Origin: Bacteroidales bacterium | GTDB taxonomy: Bacteria; Bacteroidota; Bacteroidia; Bacteroidales; UBA932 | Direction: 5' to 3' | NCBI GenBank assembly: GCA_017561765.1 | Contig: JAFZBM010000030.1 | Span: forward strand, 1-35,943 | DNA length: 35,943 nt | Part shown: in pieces, positions 8,735 to 17,352 of the stretch | Numbering within the stretch: position 1 is the stretch's first letter | How the letters are laid out: every line of letters starts with the position of its first letter | Translations under genes and position numbers: made by a program | Notes under the pieces: model-generated | Told to the model about the DNA's origin: nothing | Database searches by the model: none | The model's input: the letters and a program-made list of their open reading frames with translations, nothing else

Positions 8735-9943
8735 TTACGACAGACGTTTTTCAAGACGTTCGCGGATAGCGGCGAGGAACTGGGCAGAAGTCAGCATGGT
8801 GGGAGTGATTCCCTCCATCAGGTTCACCAGATCCTTGGTGGCGCAGCCGTCGTTGAGAGCGTCGAAGCAGGCGCCTTCAAGCTGATCGGCATACTTTACC
8901 AGCTCGGGCAGATTGTCCAGTTCGCCCCTCTTGCGGAAGGCTCCGCTCCATGCGAAGATTGTCGCGATAGGGTTCGTGGAAGTCTCCTCTCCCTGAAGGT
9001 ACTTGTAATAGTGACGGGTCACGGTACCGTGAGCAGCCTCATACTCATACTTGCCGTCCGGGCTCACCAGCACGGAAGTCATCATTGCGAGGGAACCGAA
9101 AGCGGTGGACACCATATCTGACATCACGTCGCCGTCGTAGTTCTTGCAGGCCCAGATGAAGCCGCCTTCGCTGCGCATCACGCGTGCAACGGCATCGTCG
9201 ATCAGGGTGTAGAAATACTCGATTCCGGCCTCTGCAAAGCGGTCCTTGTACTCCTGGAACACTTCCTCGAAGATGGTGCGGAAACGGCCGTCATACTTCT
9301 TGGAGATGGTATCCTTGGTCGCGAACCATATACTCTGCTTGAGGCTGAGCGCATACTGGAAGCAGGAGTGGGCAAAACTGCGGATGGACTTGTCGGTATT
9401 GTGCATTCCCTGAAGCACGCCGGGGCCTTTAAACTGCTGGACCACAACCTCTTCCCTCTTTCCGGACTCGCCTTCGAACACAAGCTTGGCGGTGCCGGGC
9501 TCGTCGGCCACGATCTCTACGCTCTTGTAAACGTCGCCGTATGCATGACGCGCGATAGTAATGGGCTTCTTCCAGAATTTCACGGCAGGATGAATGCTGG
9601 GGATGGTGATGGGAGTACGGAACACGGTGCCGTCCAGCATTGAACGTATCGTACCGTTGGGGCTCTTCCACATCTGGTGGAGATTGTACTCGGTCATCCT
9701 CTGGGCATTGGGAGTTATGGTGGCGCACTTTACGCCTACGCCGTATTTCTTAGTGGCGTTGGCAGCGTCCACTGTCACCTGGTCCTCGGTCTTGTCGCGG
9801 TTGGGCAGGCTGAGGTCGTAATACTCGGTCTTCAGGTCAACGAACGGAAGGATGAGCTCATCCTTTATCATTTTCCATAGGATCCTGGTCATTTCGTCGC
9901 CGTCCATCTCAACGAGCGGCGTGGTCATTTTAATCTTTTCCAT
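8735..9943 (-). CDS. icd: NADP-dependent isocitrate dehydrogenase (eukaryote-type dimer)
   Basis: This 402-aa enzyme oxidatively decarboxylates isocitrate to 2-oxoglutarate, reversibly, with NADP. It resembles the homodimeric type II (eukaryote-like) NADP-IDH rather than the E. coli form: [13 protein letters not shown] near the start, substrate-loop [10 protein letters not shown] and [13 protein letters not shown], and [28 protein letters not shown]. An upstream in-frame start would add 11 residues, but the ATG at 9943 is preferred because it overlaps the stop of the aconitase-family gene as TAATG and begins MEKIKMTTP. It is the last gene of the citrate operon and ends at the bidirectional terminator. 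Its product links the operon to glutamate synthesis or, in reverse, to reductive carboxylation. Confidence 0.95.
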   Translation of the reverse strand: MEKIKMTTPLVEMDGDEMTRILWKMIKDELILPFVDLKTEYYDLSLPNRDKTEDQVTVDAANATKKYGVGVKCATITPNAQRMTEYNLHQMWKSPNGTIRSMLDGTVFRTPITIPSIHPAVKFWKKPITIARHAYGDVYKSVEIVADEPGTAKLVFEGESGKREEVVVQQFKGPGVLQGMHNTDKSIRSFAHSCFQYALSLKQSIWFATKDTISKKYDGRFRTIFEEVFQEYKDRFAEAGIEYFYTLIDDAVARVMRSEGGFIWACKNYDGDVMSDMVSTAFGSLAMMTSVLVSPDGKYEYEAAHGTVTRHYYKYLQGEETSTNPIATIFAWSGAFRKRGELDNLPELVKYADQLEGACFDALNDGCATKDLVNLMEGITPTMLTSAQFLAAIRERLEKRLS

Positions 9944-12183
9944 TATTTGCGGTTTTTGTAATAATTCATAAGACAACCGTCTGCAAGAATCTGGCGCTCA
10001 TCGGCGGTCAGGTTCTGGAAGAACAGGTGAATGGGCTTTACGCCGTCTTTGCCGATTACCTTGGCATCGATTTCCTCTGCGCCTTCAAGTATAGCCTTGC
10101 GTATGCCGGGGATGAACACGAAGTCACCGCTCTCATAATCGAAAGGAGTGTCGGGAGCGATGGTGAAGGGCAGTATGCCCCAGTTGATGCAGTTGCTGCG
10201 ATAACGCTTGGTAGCGTATTCATAGCAGATATTGGCGTCGCCACCGAGCACCTTCTGGCATGACGCCGCCTGCTCGCGGGCGCTTCCGTCGCCGGGCTTG
10301 TTGGCAAAAACGCAGGAGCCGAAGGAAGTGTTGCCGGCATCGGCGCCCACAGCCTTCAGGGCCTTCGCAAGATGTTCGCTCACCTTGCCCGCGCGCCTGT
10401 CAATATCCTGTTCCTGAATCTTCTTCGAGAGGCCTACATACTCGGGCACCCTGCGGCTCAATGCGAATTCACTGAGCTTGAGAGGGTTGGAACGGTAGCT
10501 TGATGTCTCTCCGGAAGGGATGAGTTCGTCGGTCGTGGTCACGGGATCATGAATTACAGCGGCCAGTTCGAGCAGCATGTTCTCCTCCATGGGGTACATG
10601 GTGGGCCAGTCCTTGATATTGGGGCCGTAGCGCAGTTCGAGCGAGAGGTCGGCCTTGCCGAAACCGTAGTAGATGCGGCTCTTGTAGATGCGGTCATCGA
10701 ATTCGTAAGGCTTGTGGGTATCTTCGTATTCGATATCCGTAGCGGCAGTGATAACTCCTCCGTTAGCAGCCGTAGCGGCTATTGAGCGGGCGTCCATAAG
10801 GGCCACCAGCGAGATCTGCCCCTGACCGGGCTTGGAGCCTTCGCGGTTCGGGAAGTTGCGGGTGGTGTGGCGTATTGAGAAGCCGTTGTTGGCGGGCACG
10901 TCGCCGGCACCGAAGCAGGGGCCGCAGAAAGCGGGCTTGATGACCGCACCGGCTTCGAGCAGTTCCTCGGCAATATGGTTGCGGGTAGTTGCGAGATATA
11001 CGGGCGTGGACTGCGGATAGCAGCTCATGGTGAAGTAATCGTTGCCTATGCTCTTACCCTTCAGTATGCTTGCAGCCTCGGAGAGGTTGTCGTAGGTACC
11101 ACCGGAGCAGCCGGCGATGAGGGCCTGGTCGGCCACAAGCTTGCCGTTGCGGAGCTTGGACACGAGATCGGCCTTAACCTTGCCGCCGAAACGCTTGAGG
11201 GTATCTTCCTCCACCTGGCGGAGTATGCCTTCGGGATCGGCCTGAAGCTCATGGATAGTATAAGCGTTGGACGGGTGATAAGGCAGGGCGATCATGCTCT
11301 CCTGGGTAGAGAGGTCTATGCGGATCATGCTGTCGTAGTAAGCGACCTTGCCGGGCTCCAGCTTGCGGTATTCCCCGCTTCTGCCGTGAGCGTCATAATG
11401 TGCCTTCACCGTTTCGTCGGTAATCCATATCGAACTCAGGCAAGTGGTTTCAGTGGTCATGACGTCAATGCCGTTGCGGAAATCAACGGGAAGCTCCTTG
11501 ACGCCGGGTCCGGCAAACTCGAGCACCTTGTTCTTTACGAAACCGCTCTCGAAAGTAGCCTTGACCAGGGAGATGGCCACGTCGTGGGGACCTACGCCGT
11601 GCTTGGGCTTGCCCTCGAGCCAGACGAGCACCACTTCAGGAGCATTGATGTCCCAGGTATTGCGGAGCAGTTGCTTCACAAGCTCCCCGCCGCCTTCGCC
11701 TACGCCCATGCATCCAAGGGAACCGTAGCGGGTATGGGAGTCGGAACCGAGCACCATCTTACCACAGCCGGCAATCTCTTCACGCACATACTGGTGAATA
11801 ACCGCCTGGTTGGCAGGTACATATATACCACCGTACTTCTTTGCCGCAGAAAGGCCGAACACATGGTCATCCTCATTGATTGTGCCGCCGACTGCGCACA
11901 GGGAGTTGTGGCAGTTGGTCATTGCGTAAGGAATGGGGAACTTCTCAAGTCCGCTTGCGCGGGCTGTCTGGATAATGCCGACATAAGTAATGTCATGCGA
12001 TGCCATTGCATCAAACAAGATGCGCATCTTTTTGCCTTTGCCTCCGTCCTTGTCATGGGCACGGAGGATGCCGTAAGCAATCGTGTTTTCCCTTGCTTCG
12101 TCAGGAGCGGGAAGCCCTTCGGGAGCAGTGACGAGCTGTTTGCCGTCGATAAGATAAACACCATTAGGAATTAGTTCTACCAT
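9943..12183 (-). CDS. Aconitase-superfamily hydratase (YbhJ-like), probable aconitate hydratase
   Basis: This 746-aa protein has the four-domain aconitase layout. Cluster cysteines are visible at C359 ([10 protein letters not shown]), C420 and C423 (CGPCFGAGD), near the 358/421/424 numbering of mitochondrial aconitase. The [18 protein letters not shown] segment and the active-site loop GDGSARE (Ser634, Arg636) are also present. The sequence looks more like the E. coli YbhJ branch (annotated only as hydratase) than like the mitochondrial-type aconitase described in Bacteroides. In the substrate loop the usual SSR is SAR. Its place between citrate lyase and isocitrate dehydrogenase strongly suggests citrate/isocitrate isomerisation, but this is inference. 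It follows the citC/citG gene by 28 bp and overlaps icd by one base. Confidence 0.85.
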   Translation of the reverse strand: MVELIPNGVYLIDGKQLVTAPEGLPAPDEARENTIAYGILRAHDKDGGKGKKMRILFDAMASHDITYVGIIQTARASGLEKFPIPYAMTNCHNSLCAVGGTINEDDHVFGLSAAKKYGGIYVPANQAVIHQYVREEIAGCGKMVLGSDSHTRYGSLGCMGVGEGGGELVKQLLRNTWDINAPEVVLVWLEGKPKHGVGPHDVAISLVKATFESGFVKNKVLEFAGPGVKELPVDFRNGIDVMTTETTCLSSIWITDETVKAHYDAHGRSGEYRKLEPGKVAYYDSMIRIDLSTQESMIALPYHPSNAYTIHELQADPEGILRQVEEDTLKRFGGKVKADLVSKLRNGKLVADQALIAGCSGGTYDNLSEAASILKGKSIGNDYFTMSCYPQSTPVYLATTRNHIAEELLEAGAVIKPAFCGPCFGAGDVPANNGFSIRHTTRNFPNREGSKPGQGQISLVALMDARSIAATAANGGVITAATDIEYEDTHKPYEFDDRIYKSRIYYGFGKADLSLELRYGPNIKDWPTMYPMEENMLLELAAVIHDPVTTTDELIPSGETSSYRSNPLKLSEFALSRRVPEYVGLSKKIQEQDIDRRAGKVSEHLAKALKAVGADAGNTSFGSCVFANKPGDGSAREQAASCQKVLGGDANICYEYATKRYRSNCINWGILPFTIAPDTPFDYESGDFVFIPGIRKAILEGAEEIDAKVIGKDGVKPIHLFFQNLTADERQILADGCLMNYYKNRK

Positions 12184-12211
12184 AATTGTTTGTGGTTTTA
12201 TAATTAAAGTA

Positions 12212-13954
12212 TTAATTTAATATAGATTCAATAAATATCGTCATTGCAAGCATGTCGGCCGCGCCGCCGGGCGAAATGCCTTCAGCGGCATAGCGCGAGC
12301 ACATTTCCTCAAGATGGCGGCACCCGTCATTCAGCATCGCCGCCGCCTCCCGTTTTACTTCCAGGGCTCGTTCGTACCCCACCCGATGAATCACGCACGT
12401 GTCATCGAGCTGTGACATTATCATCAGAAGCGTTTTCTGCAGGCCCAGGCGCTCATCTTTTACCGAACGGTAATACGGGAGCCAGAATTCAAATAGTTCC
12501 TTATAACCTTCAAGTGCCATCTCCATCGCCCCTCTTACATTATAACGTGCAACGGCATCCCTGCCGTGCGTAATATGCAACTCGCTGTCACTCTTACGGT
12601 TATCAAAAACCGATTGCGCTATTTGACGCACACGGTTTTGCATAAGCGCTTCACTATCAGTAGCTTCCATGTCACGGCCCGAAGCGGCTCCGGCAGCGTT
12701 GACGGCCAGACCGAGGCAGAAGATGGCGCCTCGATGAGTGTTCACTCCTCCAGTAGCGGCCATCATGGCCTTTTCAGCTTCCTGCCCGCACTTTTGAAGC
12801 GATGCGGAATCCTGAGCGACAGCCATCCCGGGCCAGAACGGCCGAATGGCTGATATACCGCCAAGCATGAGCGGAACGTCCATATCCGTATGGGCGCCAC
12901 GGGAATCCGGACCCACCAACCCCGGCTTAAGCGGAGCATTTAATTCCATCGTAAGCGCACGGTCGGCAAGTTCCGCAAGGAGATACTTATGGCAAGCCAC
13001 GGGAGTTAATGCGGCAGCATCGTGATAGCTTCCCCGGTCAATGGCGGCACGCACACGGGTGGCGCCAACCGGACCGGCGGCATCGCACAGCCGCTCCAGC
13101 TCCCGGAACTCCAGCCCGTATTGCGGAAGCAACTCACGCATAAGGGAATTGTAACGGGCGGTGAGAGGATCTGACGGTTCAGAACCCGCAAAGCGGACTC
13201 CCCCGCCTATTGCAGGAGCTATATGGCGGCAGAACAAGTCTATATCAAGGAGCATCTGGGTTTCAGACGCATCGGAAAGATCTTTCAGGAAATAAGTGGG
13301 AAAAGTAGCTGCAGATATCTGATAATCAGAGCCCTCGGGCACTATGGCATCTTCGGGCGCTCCGGCGCGTATCATGTCCCGGCGCTCAGCATAGGGGAAA
13401 CGGGAGAGGTCTTCCTTTACCGGAATCACGAACAGATTGTCAACCTGCCCCGCAGCCTGCTGCAGAAGATATTCGTGCCCGATAGTGAACGGATTGGCGT
13501 TCATAACCACCACGCCTGACGATCCGGCCTTACGAAATCCGGCCAGATATGAGCAATAATCCTCCAATCCCCTGCCGTTCTCCATCAGTATTGCCTTGGG
13601 AGCGGCAGCCAGCAAATGGAAGCCCAGGCTTTCGAAAACCGTCTCATACTCGGGTTTGGTGAAGACCTTCAAATTGTGCTGCCCGCGGGACGCCGCAATG
13701 GACAGTACGTGCGAAACCAGCGGGACCATAAGGCCTTCACTGCGCATGTCGGAGCCGACGGCGACACATTTCAAAATATCTTTCTGTAAACCGGCACCGG
13801 CCAGAATGCGGCCATCTTCGCCTTGAAGGGTGAAATACGAATCAAGTGCTTCCATACGGAGCCCGTTGGCCTCAAGGAAGGATTCCACTTTCTTGCGGAA
13901 AAAAGGAGAGCTCAAAGGCAGCTCCTGTATGTCCCATTTTTCGTATGTTTCCAT
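12212..13954 (-). CDS. citC-citG: CitC-CitG fusion: citrate lyase ligase plus triphosphoribosyl-dephospho-CoA synthase
   Basis: One 580-aa chain carries two functions. Residues 1 to about 335 are CitC, the ATP-dependent ligase that acetylates the lyase prosthetic group; an N-terminal acetyltransferase-like part precedes the nucleotidyltransferase motif NANPFTIGHEYLL. Residues from about 345 are CitG, which makes the phosphoribosyl-dephospho-CoA precursor; markers are KPGLVGPDSRGAHTDMD, TGGVNTHRGAIF and the tail GISPGGAADMLA. No stop or frameshift lies between the parts. The ATG at 13954 overlaps the citX stop as TGATG; a GTG one codon earlier is possible. CitC and CitG are separate in E. coli; I know of CitX-CitG fusions, whereas CitC-CitG seems less usual. 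Confidence 0.9.
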   Translation of the reverse strand: METYEKWDIQELPLSSPFFRKKVESFLEANGLRMEALDSYFTLQGEDGRILAGAGLQKDILKCVAVGSDMRSEGLMVPLVSHVLSIAASRGQHNLKVFTKPEYETVFESLGFHLLAAAPKAILMENGRGLEDYCSYLAGFRKAGSSGVVVMNANPFTIGHEYLLQQAAGQVDNLFVIPVKEDLSRFPYAERRDMIRAGAPEDAIVPEGSDYQISAATFPTYFLKDLSDASETQMLLDIDLFCRHIAPAIGGGVRFAGSEPSDPLTARYNSLMRELLPQYGLEFRELERLCDAAGPVGATRVRAAIDRGSYHDAAALTPVACHKYLLAELADRALTMELNAPLKPGLVGPDSRGAHTDMDVPLMLGGISAIRPFWPGMAVAQDSASLQKCGQEAEKAMMAATGGVNTHRGAIFCLGLAVNAAGAASGRDMEATDSEALMQNRVRQIAQSVFDNRKSDSELHITHGRDAVARYNVRGAMEMALEGYKELFEFWLPYYRSVKDERLGLQKTLLMIMSQLDDTCVIHRVGYERALEVKREAAAMLNDGCRHLEEMCSRYAAEGISPGGAADMLAMTIFIESILN

Positions 13955-14463
13955 CACCGCTCCTCAACAGACCCCATATAGGCATCAACCATTTCTTTTA
14001 TCCGGGCAAGCAGTTCCGCCGCAGTGTGTGTCCGGGCACGCATGCAATAGCGTACTTCCCTGTCGCAGAGCAGGCATCTCCGTGCCGGCAGTCCGAGGGT
14101 CTCACGGTTGAGAGGACCGTCATTTTCCACAACGTCTATATCCATTAGGCGGCCCAGCGGATGAGTATCTTCCAGCGCACATGCAAGCCGCTTCGCTTCC
14201 ACCGGAGGCATCGTAACAACGAAATAGCCCTCAAAACCGGTTTCCAGATCCTGCAGCTCCTTGTACTCGACACGGAATGTCTGCAGAATGGCATTTACGC
14301 CGGCTTCTGCAACAGAAAGGGACAGGCCGTTCCTCTTTTCCGGCCCCGGAAACTGCACGGTAAAACAAAGAAGGGACTTGCCGGGAAATTTCCCGAGCAA
14401 GTCCTTCTGATGCATGACCCTACGGTCACGGCTTTCCAGCAGCTGTTCCAGGGTGAGCCCCAC
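13954..14463 (-). CDS. citX: Apo-citrate lyase phosphoribosyl-dephospho-CoA transferase
   Basis: CitX, 169 aa, attaches the phosphoribosyl-dephospho-CoA prosthetic group to the acyl-carrier subunit CitD. Family landmarks are SRDRR near the N-terminus, FTVQFPGP, the HPLGRLMDIDV segment and RRCLLCDREVRYCMRARTH, all shared with E. coli CitX. The start is GTG at 14463, two bases after the citF stop; the first internal Met would cut off the SRD motif, so GTG is favoured. The stop overlaps the citC/citG start. Confidence 0.92.
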   Translation of the reverse strand: MGLTLEQLLESRDRRVMHQKDLLGKFPGKSLLCFTVQFPGPEKRNGLSLSVAEAGVNAILQTFRVEYKELQDLETGFEGYFVVTMPPVEAKRLACALEDTHPLGRLMDIDVVENDGPLNRETLGLPARRCLLCDREVRYCMRARTHTAAELLARIKEMVDAYMGSVEER

Positions 14464-14465
14464 TG

Positions 14466-15884
14466 TTACTGAATGTTGTAAATCTTATCAAGCACCTCGC
14501 CGTGACGGTCCATGACTATTCCGACGACACGGTCGCCGAACGGGAGTGCGTCGGGTGTGCCGATAATGCTTGAAGCCTTTGCCGCCAAATCCTTGATGTC
14601 GACTATCTTGAGTCCTGCAGCCGCGAGTCTCCCGGCTATTTCGGGACGGGACGGATTGACGGCGATGCCATATTCTGTTACAACTACATCAACACCCTTT
14701 CCTGGGGTGATAAGCGTAGTGACCTTAGGCACGACGCAAGGGATGCGGCCACGCAACAGCGGACAAACTATAATGCTCAGGGCACTGTCCTCGGCAGTAT
14801 CGGGATGTCCTCCTATGGCTCCGCGGATCACGCCGTCGGAACCGACCAGTACGTTGACATTGAAGTTTACGTCAACTTCCAGCGCGGAGAGGATGACTAT
14901 GTCAAGTGCGTGCACGGCAGAACCGGTATGCTTCGCGCTGGCGTAATCCACCGCAGACACTTCCTGATGGGTCTGGTCGGACGCTATCGATTCGGCAGCC
15001 ACTTTGTCGAACGACTGTACGTCGATGAGCTTGTCGATAAGACCCTCCTGATGCAGTTTGACCATGTGGGCCGTAATGCCGCCGAGGGCGAAGGAGGCCT
15101 TTATACCCTTCTCCACCATGCTCTCACGTATGTACTTGACAGCAGCAAGGGAAGCGCCGCCAGTACCGGTCTGTATGCTGAATCCATCCTTGAAATAGCC
15201 GCTGTTAATTATCACTTTGGCAGCCTGTTTGGCAAGCAAGATATCGCGGGGATTCTTGGAATCGCGTATGGCTCCGGAGGAAATCTTTGAACTGTCGCCC
15301 ACCGAATCCACAACAACCACGGACTCTACCCTGCCGGCCCTGATGGACATGGGCACATTCGGATAAGGCACCAGGTCGTCGGTAAGCACCACCACGTGAT
15401 CGGCGTATTCCGCATCCGGGAGAGCATAACCGAGAGAGCCGCAGATGGACTTTGCGTTTTCGGACCGGGGACAGCCGGAGGCATTGCCCAGTTCGTCGCA
15501 TGATGACGCGCCAAGGAAGGCCACGTCAATATGCAGTTCGCCGTCGGCAATAGCGCTGCCGCGTCCGCCATGGGAACGGAACACCACCGGCTCCTTCATA
15601 AGTCCATGGGAGATGGCGCTTGCCAGCTCTCCACGAAGTCCGGACGTGGAAATACCGGTAATGACACCGGCCTTGATGTGCTCGATAAGCGGAGCATGTA
15701 CGTCGGAAAGGCTCGATGCTGCCAACTGCAGATTCTTGAAGCCCATTTCCGCCAGCTTGTCCACAACCAGGTTGACAACCTTGTCTCCACCCCTGAAATG
15801 ATGGTGGAACGATATAGTCATGCCGTCCTTTAGACCGGACCTGCGTATTGCCTCTTCAAGGGTTACAACTTTGGAATATCTCAT
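14466..15884 (-). CDS. citF: Citrate lyase alpha subunit (citrate:acetyl-ACP transferase)
   Basis: CitF, 472 aa, exchanges acetate for citrate on the acyl carrier, the first half of citrate cleavage to acetate and oxaloacetate. Recognisable stretches include GMTISFHHHFRGGD near the N-terminus, GASSCDELGNASG, FSIQTGTGGASLA, and the C-terminal VVTEYGIAVNP. Length is normal for the family. The ATG overlaps the citE stop by 4 bp (ATGA). Confidence 0.96.
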   Translation of the reverse strand: MRYSKVVTLEEAIRRSGLKDGMTISFHHHFRGGDKVVNLVVDKLAEMGFKNLQLAASSLSDVHAPLIEHIKAGVITGISTSGLRGELASAISHGLMKEPVVFRSHGGRGSAIADGELHIDVAFLGASSCDELGNASGCPRSENAKSICGSLGYALPDAEYADHVVVLTDDLVPYPNVPMSIRAGRVESVVVVDSVGDSSKISSGAIRDSKNPRDILLAKQAAKVIINSGYFKDGFSIQTGTGGASLAAVKYIRESMVEKGIKASFALGGITAHMVKLHQEGLIDKLIDVQSFDKVAAESIASDQTHQEVSAVDYASAKHTGSAVHALDIVILSALEVDVNFNVNVLVGSDGVIRGAIGGHPDTAEDSALSIIVCPLLRGRIPCVVPKVTTLITPGKGVDVVVTEYGIAVNPSRPEIAGRLAAAGLKIVDIKDLAAKASSIIGTPDALPFGDRVVGIVMDRHGEVLDKIYNIQ

Positions 15885-16771
15885 AACACGTCCTCCTGAG
15901 CTAAAACACCGGATGCGATTGCATATGCTATTGTGCGCTCTGCGCGGATAACTACAGGGCGGTCGACCATCTTGCCGTTAAGCGAAACGACGCCGGACCC
16001 TTTTGCCTGGGCCTCCTTTATGGCGGCGACTATGCGGAGCGACTTCTCTATGGCTTTGGGCGTAGGCGTGAAGACTTCGTTTACAACCTCTATCTGACGG
16101 GGGTTGATTATAGATTTTCCGTCGAAGCCAAGGTCCTTGATCAGCTCTACCTCCTTGCGGAAGGTCTCCATGTCGTCGAGGTTGGAATACACGGTATCGA
16201 AGCAGGAGATGCCTGCGGCACGTGCTGCCACGACTATAGTTTCGCGCGCGAGGAGCAACTCCGATCCACCGGGAGTGCGCTGTGTCTTGAGACTTGCCGA
16301 ATAGTCCTCGGCGCCCAGGGCAATACCCATCATGCGCTTGGATGCGGAAGCGATTTCGAAAGCGTTGACTACGCCGAGGGCGCTCTCGATAGCGGCCATT
16401 ATGAGGGTTCTGCCCACGCAGCCGATTTCGGTTTCCACTTTGATTATTTCAGCCTCAAGCTCACGGACTTCGTCGGCAGTTTCCGTCTTGGGCATACGGA
16501 TAACGTCAACGCCTGCCTTGACCACCGCCTCAACATCCTTACGGCCGTAAGGAGTACTGAGGGGGTTGATGCGGACCACCATTTCGGTGTCGCCATAGTC
16601 GATGGTTTTAAGGGCATTATATACGAGCAAGCGGGCTGCATCCTTTTCCGCCATCGTAACTGAATCCTCAAGGTCCAGCATGATGGAGTCGGGGCCGTAA
16701 ATATGGGCGTCGGCCATCATTCCCGGATTGTTTCCGGGAACGAACATCATAGTTCTTCTCAGTCTTTCCAT
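15881..16771 (-). CDS. citE: Citrate lyase beta subunit (citryl-ACP lyase)
   Basis: CitE, 296 aa, cleaves citryl-ACP to acetyl-ACP and oxaloacetate. It is a HpcH/HpaI-type TIM barrel: RRTMMFVPGNNP at the start, LDLEDSV with the metal-binding acidic residues, VRINPLSTPYG, and GAEDYSASL. It overlaps citD by 13 bp and citF by 4 bp, giving a fully coupled DEF order as in known cit operons. Confidence 0.96.
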   Translation of the reverse strand: MERLRRTMMFVPGNNPGMMADAHIYGPDSIMLDLEDSVTMAEKDAARLLVYNALKTIDYGDTEMVVRINPLSTPYGRKDVEAVVKAGVDVIRMPKTETADEVRELEAEIIKVETEIGCVGRTLIMAAIESALGVVNAFEIASASKRMMGIALGAEDYSASLKTQRTPGGSELLLARETIVVAARAAGISCFDTVYSNLDDMETFRKEVELIKDLGFDGKSIINPRQIEVVNEVFTPTPKAIEKSLRIVAAIKEAQAKGSGVVSLNGKMVDRPVVIRAERTIAYAIASGVLAQEDVL

Positions 16772-17034
16772 ACGTCCTTGCCGGTTGCGCGGACAGCTGC
16801 CGCAGTTACACGAGCGCGGATAGTGCAGTCAAGGGCTCCCTTGTCCGTTGCTTTCACATATACATTATCGATTCCGAGGCCCTCCAGGGTTTCGGTGATG
16901 ACCGCTTTGATCTGGCGGCCGAACTGGGCCGAGACAGAACTCTGCAGGTCAATTTGAAGGCCGTCACCCGGGGCGATCTGGATTACGATATCACCAGATT
17001 CCAGAGTGCCGGCCATGGCATTTTTTATTTCCAT
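16759..17034 (-). CDS. citD: Citrate lyase gamma subunit (acyl carrier protein)
   Basis: CitD, 91 aa, carries the covalently bound phosphoribosyl-dephospho-CoA arm. The modified serine should be Ser13 in AGTLESGD, as in E. coli CitD. The ending DKGALDCTIRARV is also family-typical. It is the first gene of the operon, 28 bp downstream of the predicted transcription start. Confidence 0.95.
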   Translation of the reverse strand: MEIKNAMAGTLESGDIVIQIAPGDGLQIDLQSSVSAQFGRQIKAVITETLEGLGIDNVYVKATDKGALDCTIRARVTAAAVRATGKDVWKD

Positions 17035-17068
17035 AAAGCTTTAAAAAGTATGGTTATTAGTTGGACTA

Positions 17069-17098
17069 CGAAGGTACGAATTTATTCGGTGATAACAA
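17069..17098 (-). promoter_or_regulatory. Promoter of the cit-aconitase-icd operon
   Basis: On the minus strand TTG (17098-17096), a 19-bp spacer and TACCTTCG (17076-17069) match the Bacteroidetes promoter with one mismatch in the -7 box. Transcription would start near 17062, 28 bases upstream of the citD ATG. Confidence 0.55.
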
Positions 17099-17136
17099 TG
17101 GCTGGAAGCAATGTATTTAGATAGTTGAATGAAAAT

Positions 17137-17167
17137 TTTGGCAGATATGGATTTTTTCGTAGATTTG
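17137..17167 (+). promoter_or_regulatory. Promoter of tRNA-Ala
   Basis: TTTG at 17137-17140, exactly 19 bp, then TAGATTTG at 17160-17167: a full match to the Bacteroidetes consensus, about 12 bp before the tRNA. Confidence 0.75.
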
Positions 17168-17178
17168 CATCCGCTTTC

Positions 17179-17251
17179 GGGGTATTAGCTCAGCTGGTAG
17201 AGCGATAGGTTCGCAATCTATAGGTCAGGGGTTCGAGTCCCCTATGCTCCA
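17179..17251 (+). tRNA. tRNA-Ala(CGC)
   Basis: A complete cloverleaf folds: acceptor GGGGTAT/ATGCTCC, D stem GCTC/GAGC, anticodon stem ATAGG/TCTAT with loop TTCGCAA (anticodon CGC), and T arm AGGGG-TTCGAGT-CCCCT. The G3-U70 pair, the main alanine identity element, is present, and the discriminator is A. The 3' CCA is not encoded. It would read GCG. Confidence 0.93.
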
Positions 17252-17254
17252 CTC

Positions 17255-17304
17255 CAAGCCAGAACAGCCGGTCAAAATGACCGGCTGTTCTGGCTTGATA
17301 TTTG
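17255..17304 (+). terminator. tRNA-Ala terminator, 20-bp perfect hairpin
   Basis: A 20-bp perfect stem (17255-17274 with 17278-17297) closes on an AAA loop and is followed by ATATTTG. It starts four bases after the tRNA. The T tail is weak, but the stem is unusually long and GC-rich. Confidence 0.75.
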
Positions 17305-17352
17305 AAATTTGAGATATGTTCATTATTTTTACAAGCATTAAACTGGCGCATC

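Noticed and set aside
10975-12174. 399-aa plus-strand ORF antisense to the aconitase-family gene
   Set aside because: It is the shadow of a strongly conserved gene; its translation has no recognisable domain and no promoter or start signal.
17069-17178. Riboswitch or citrate-responsive leader upstream of citD
   Set aside because: The predicted leader is only about 28 bases, too short for a known riboswitch.
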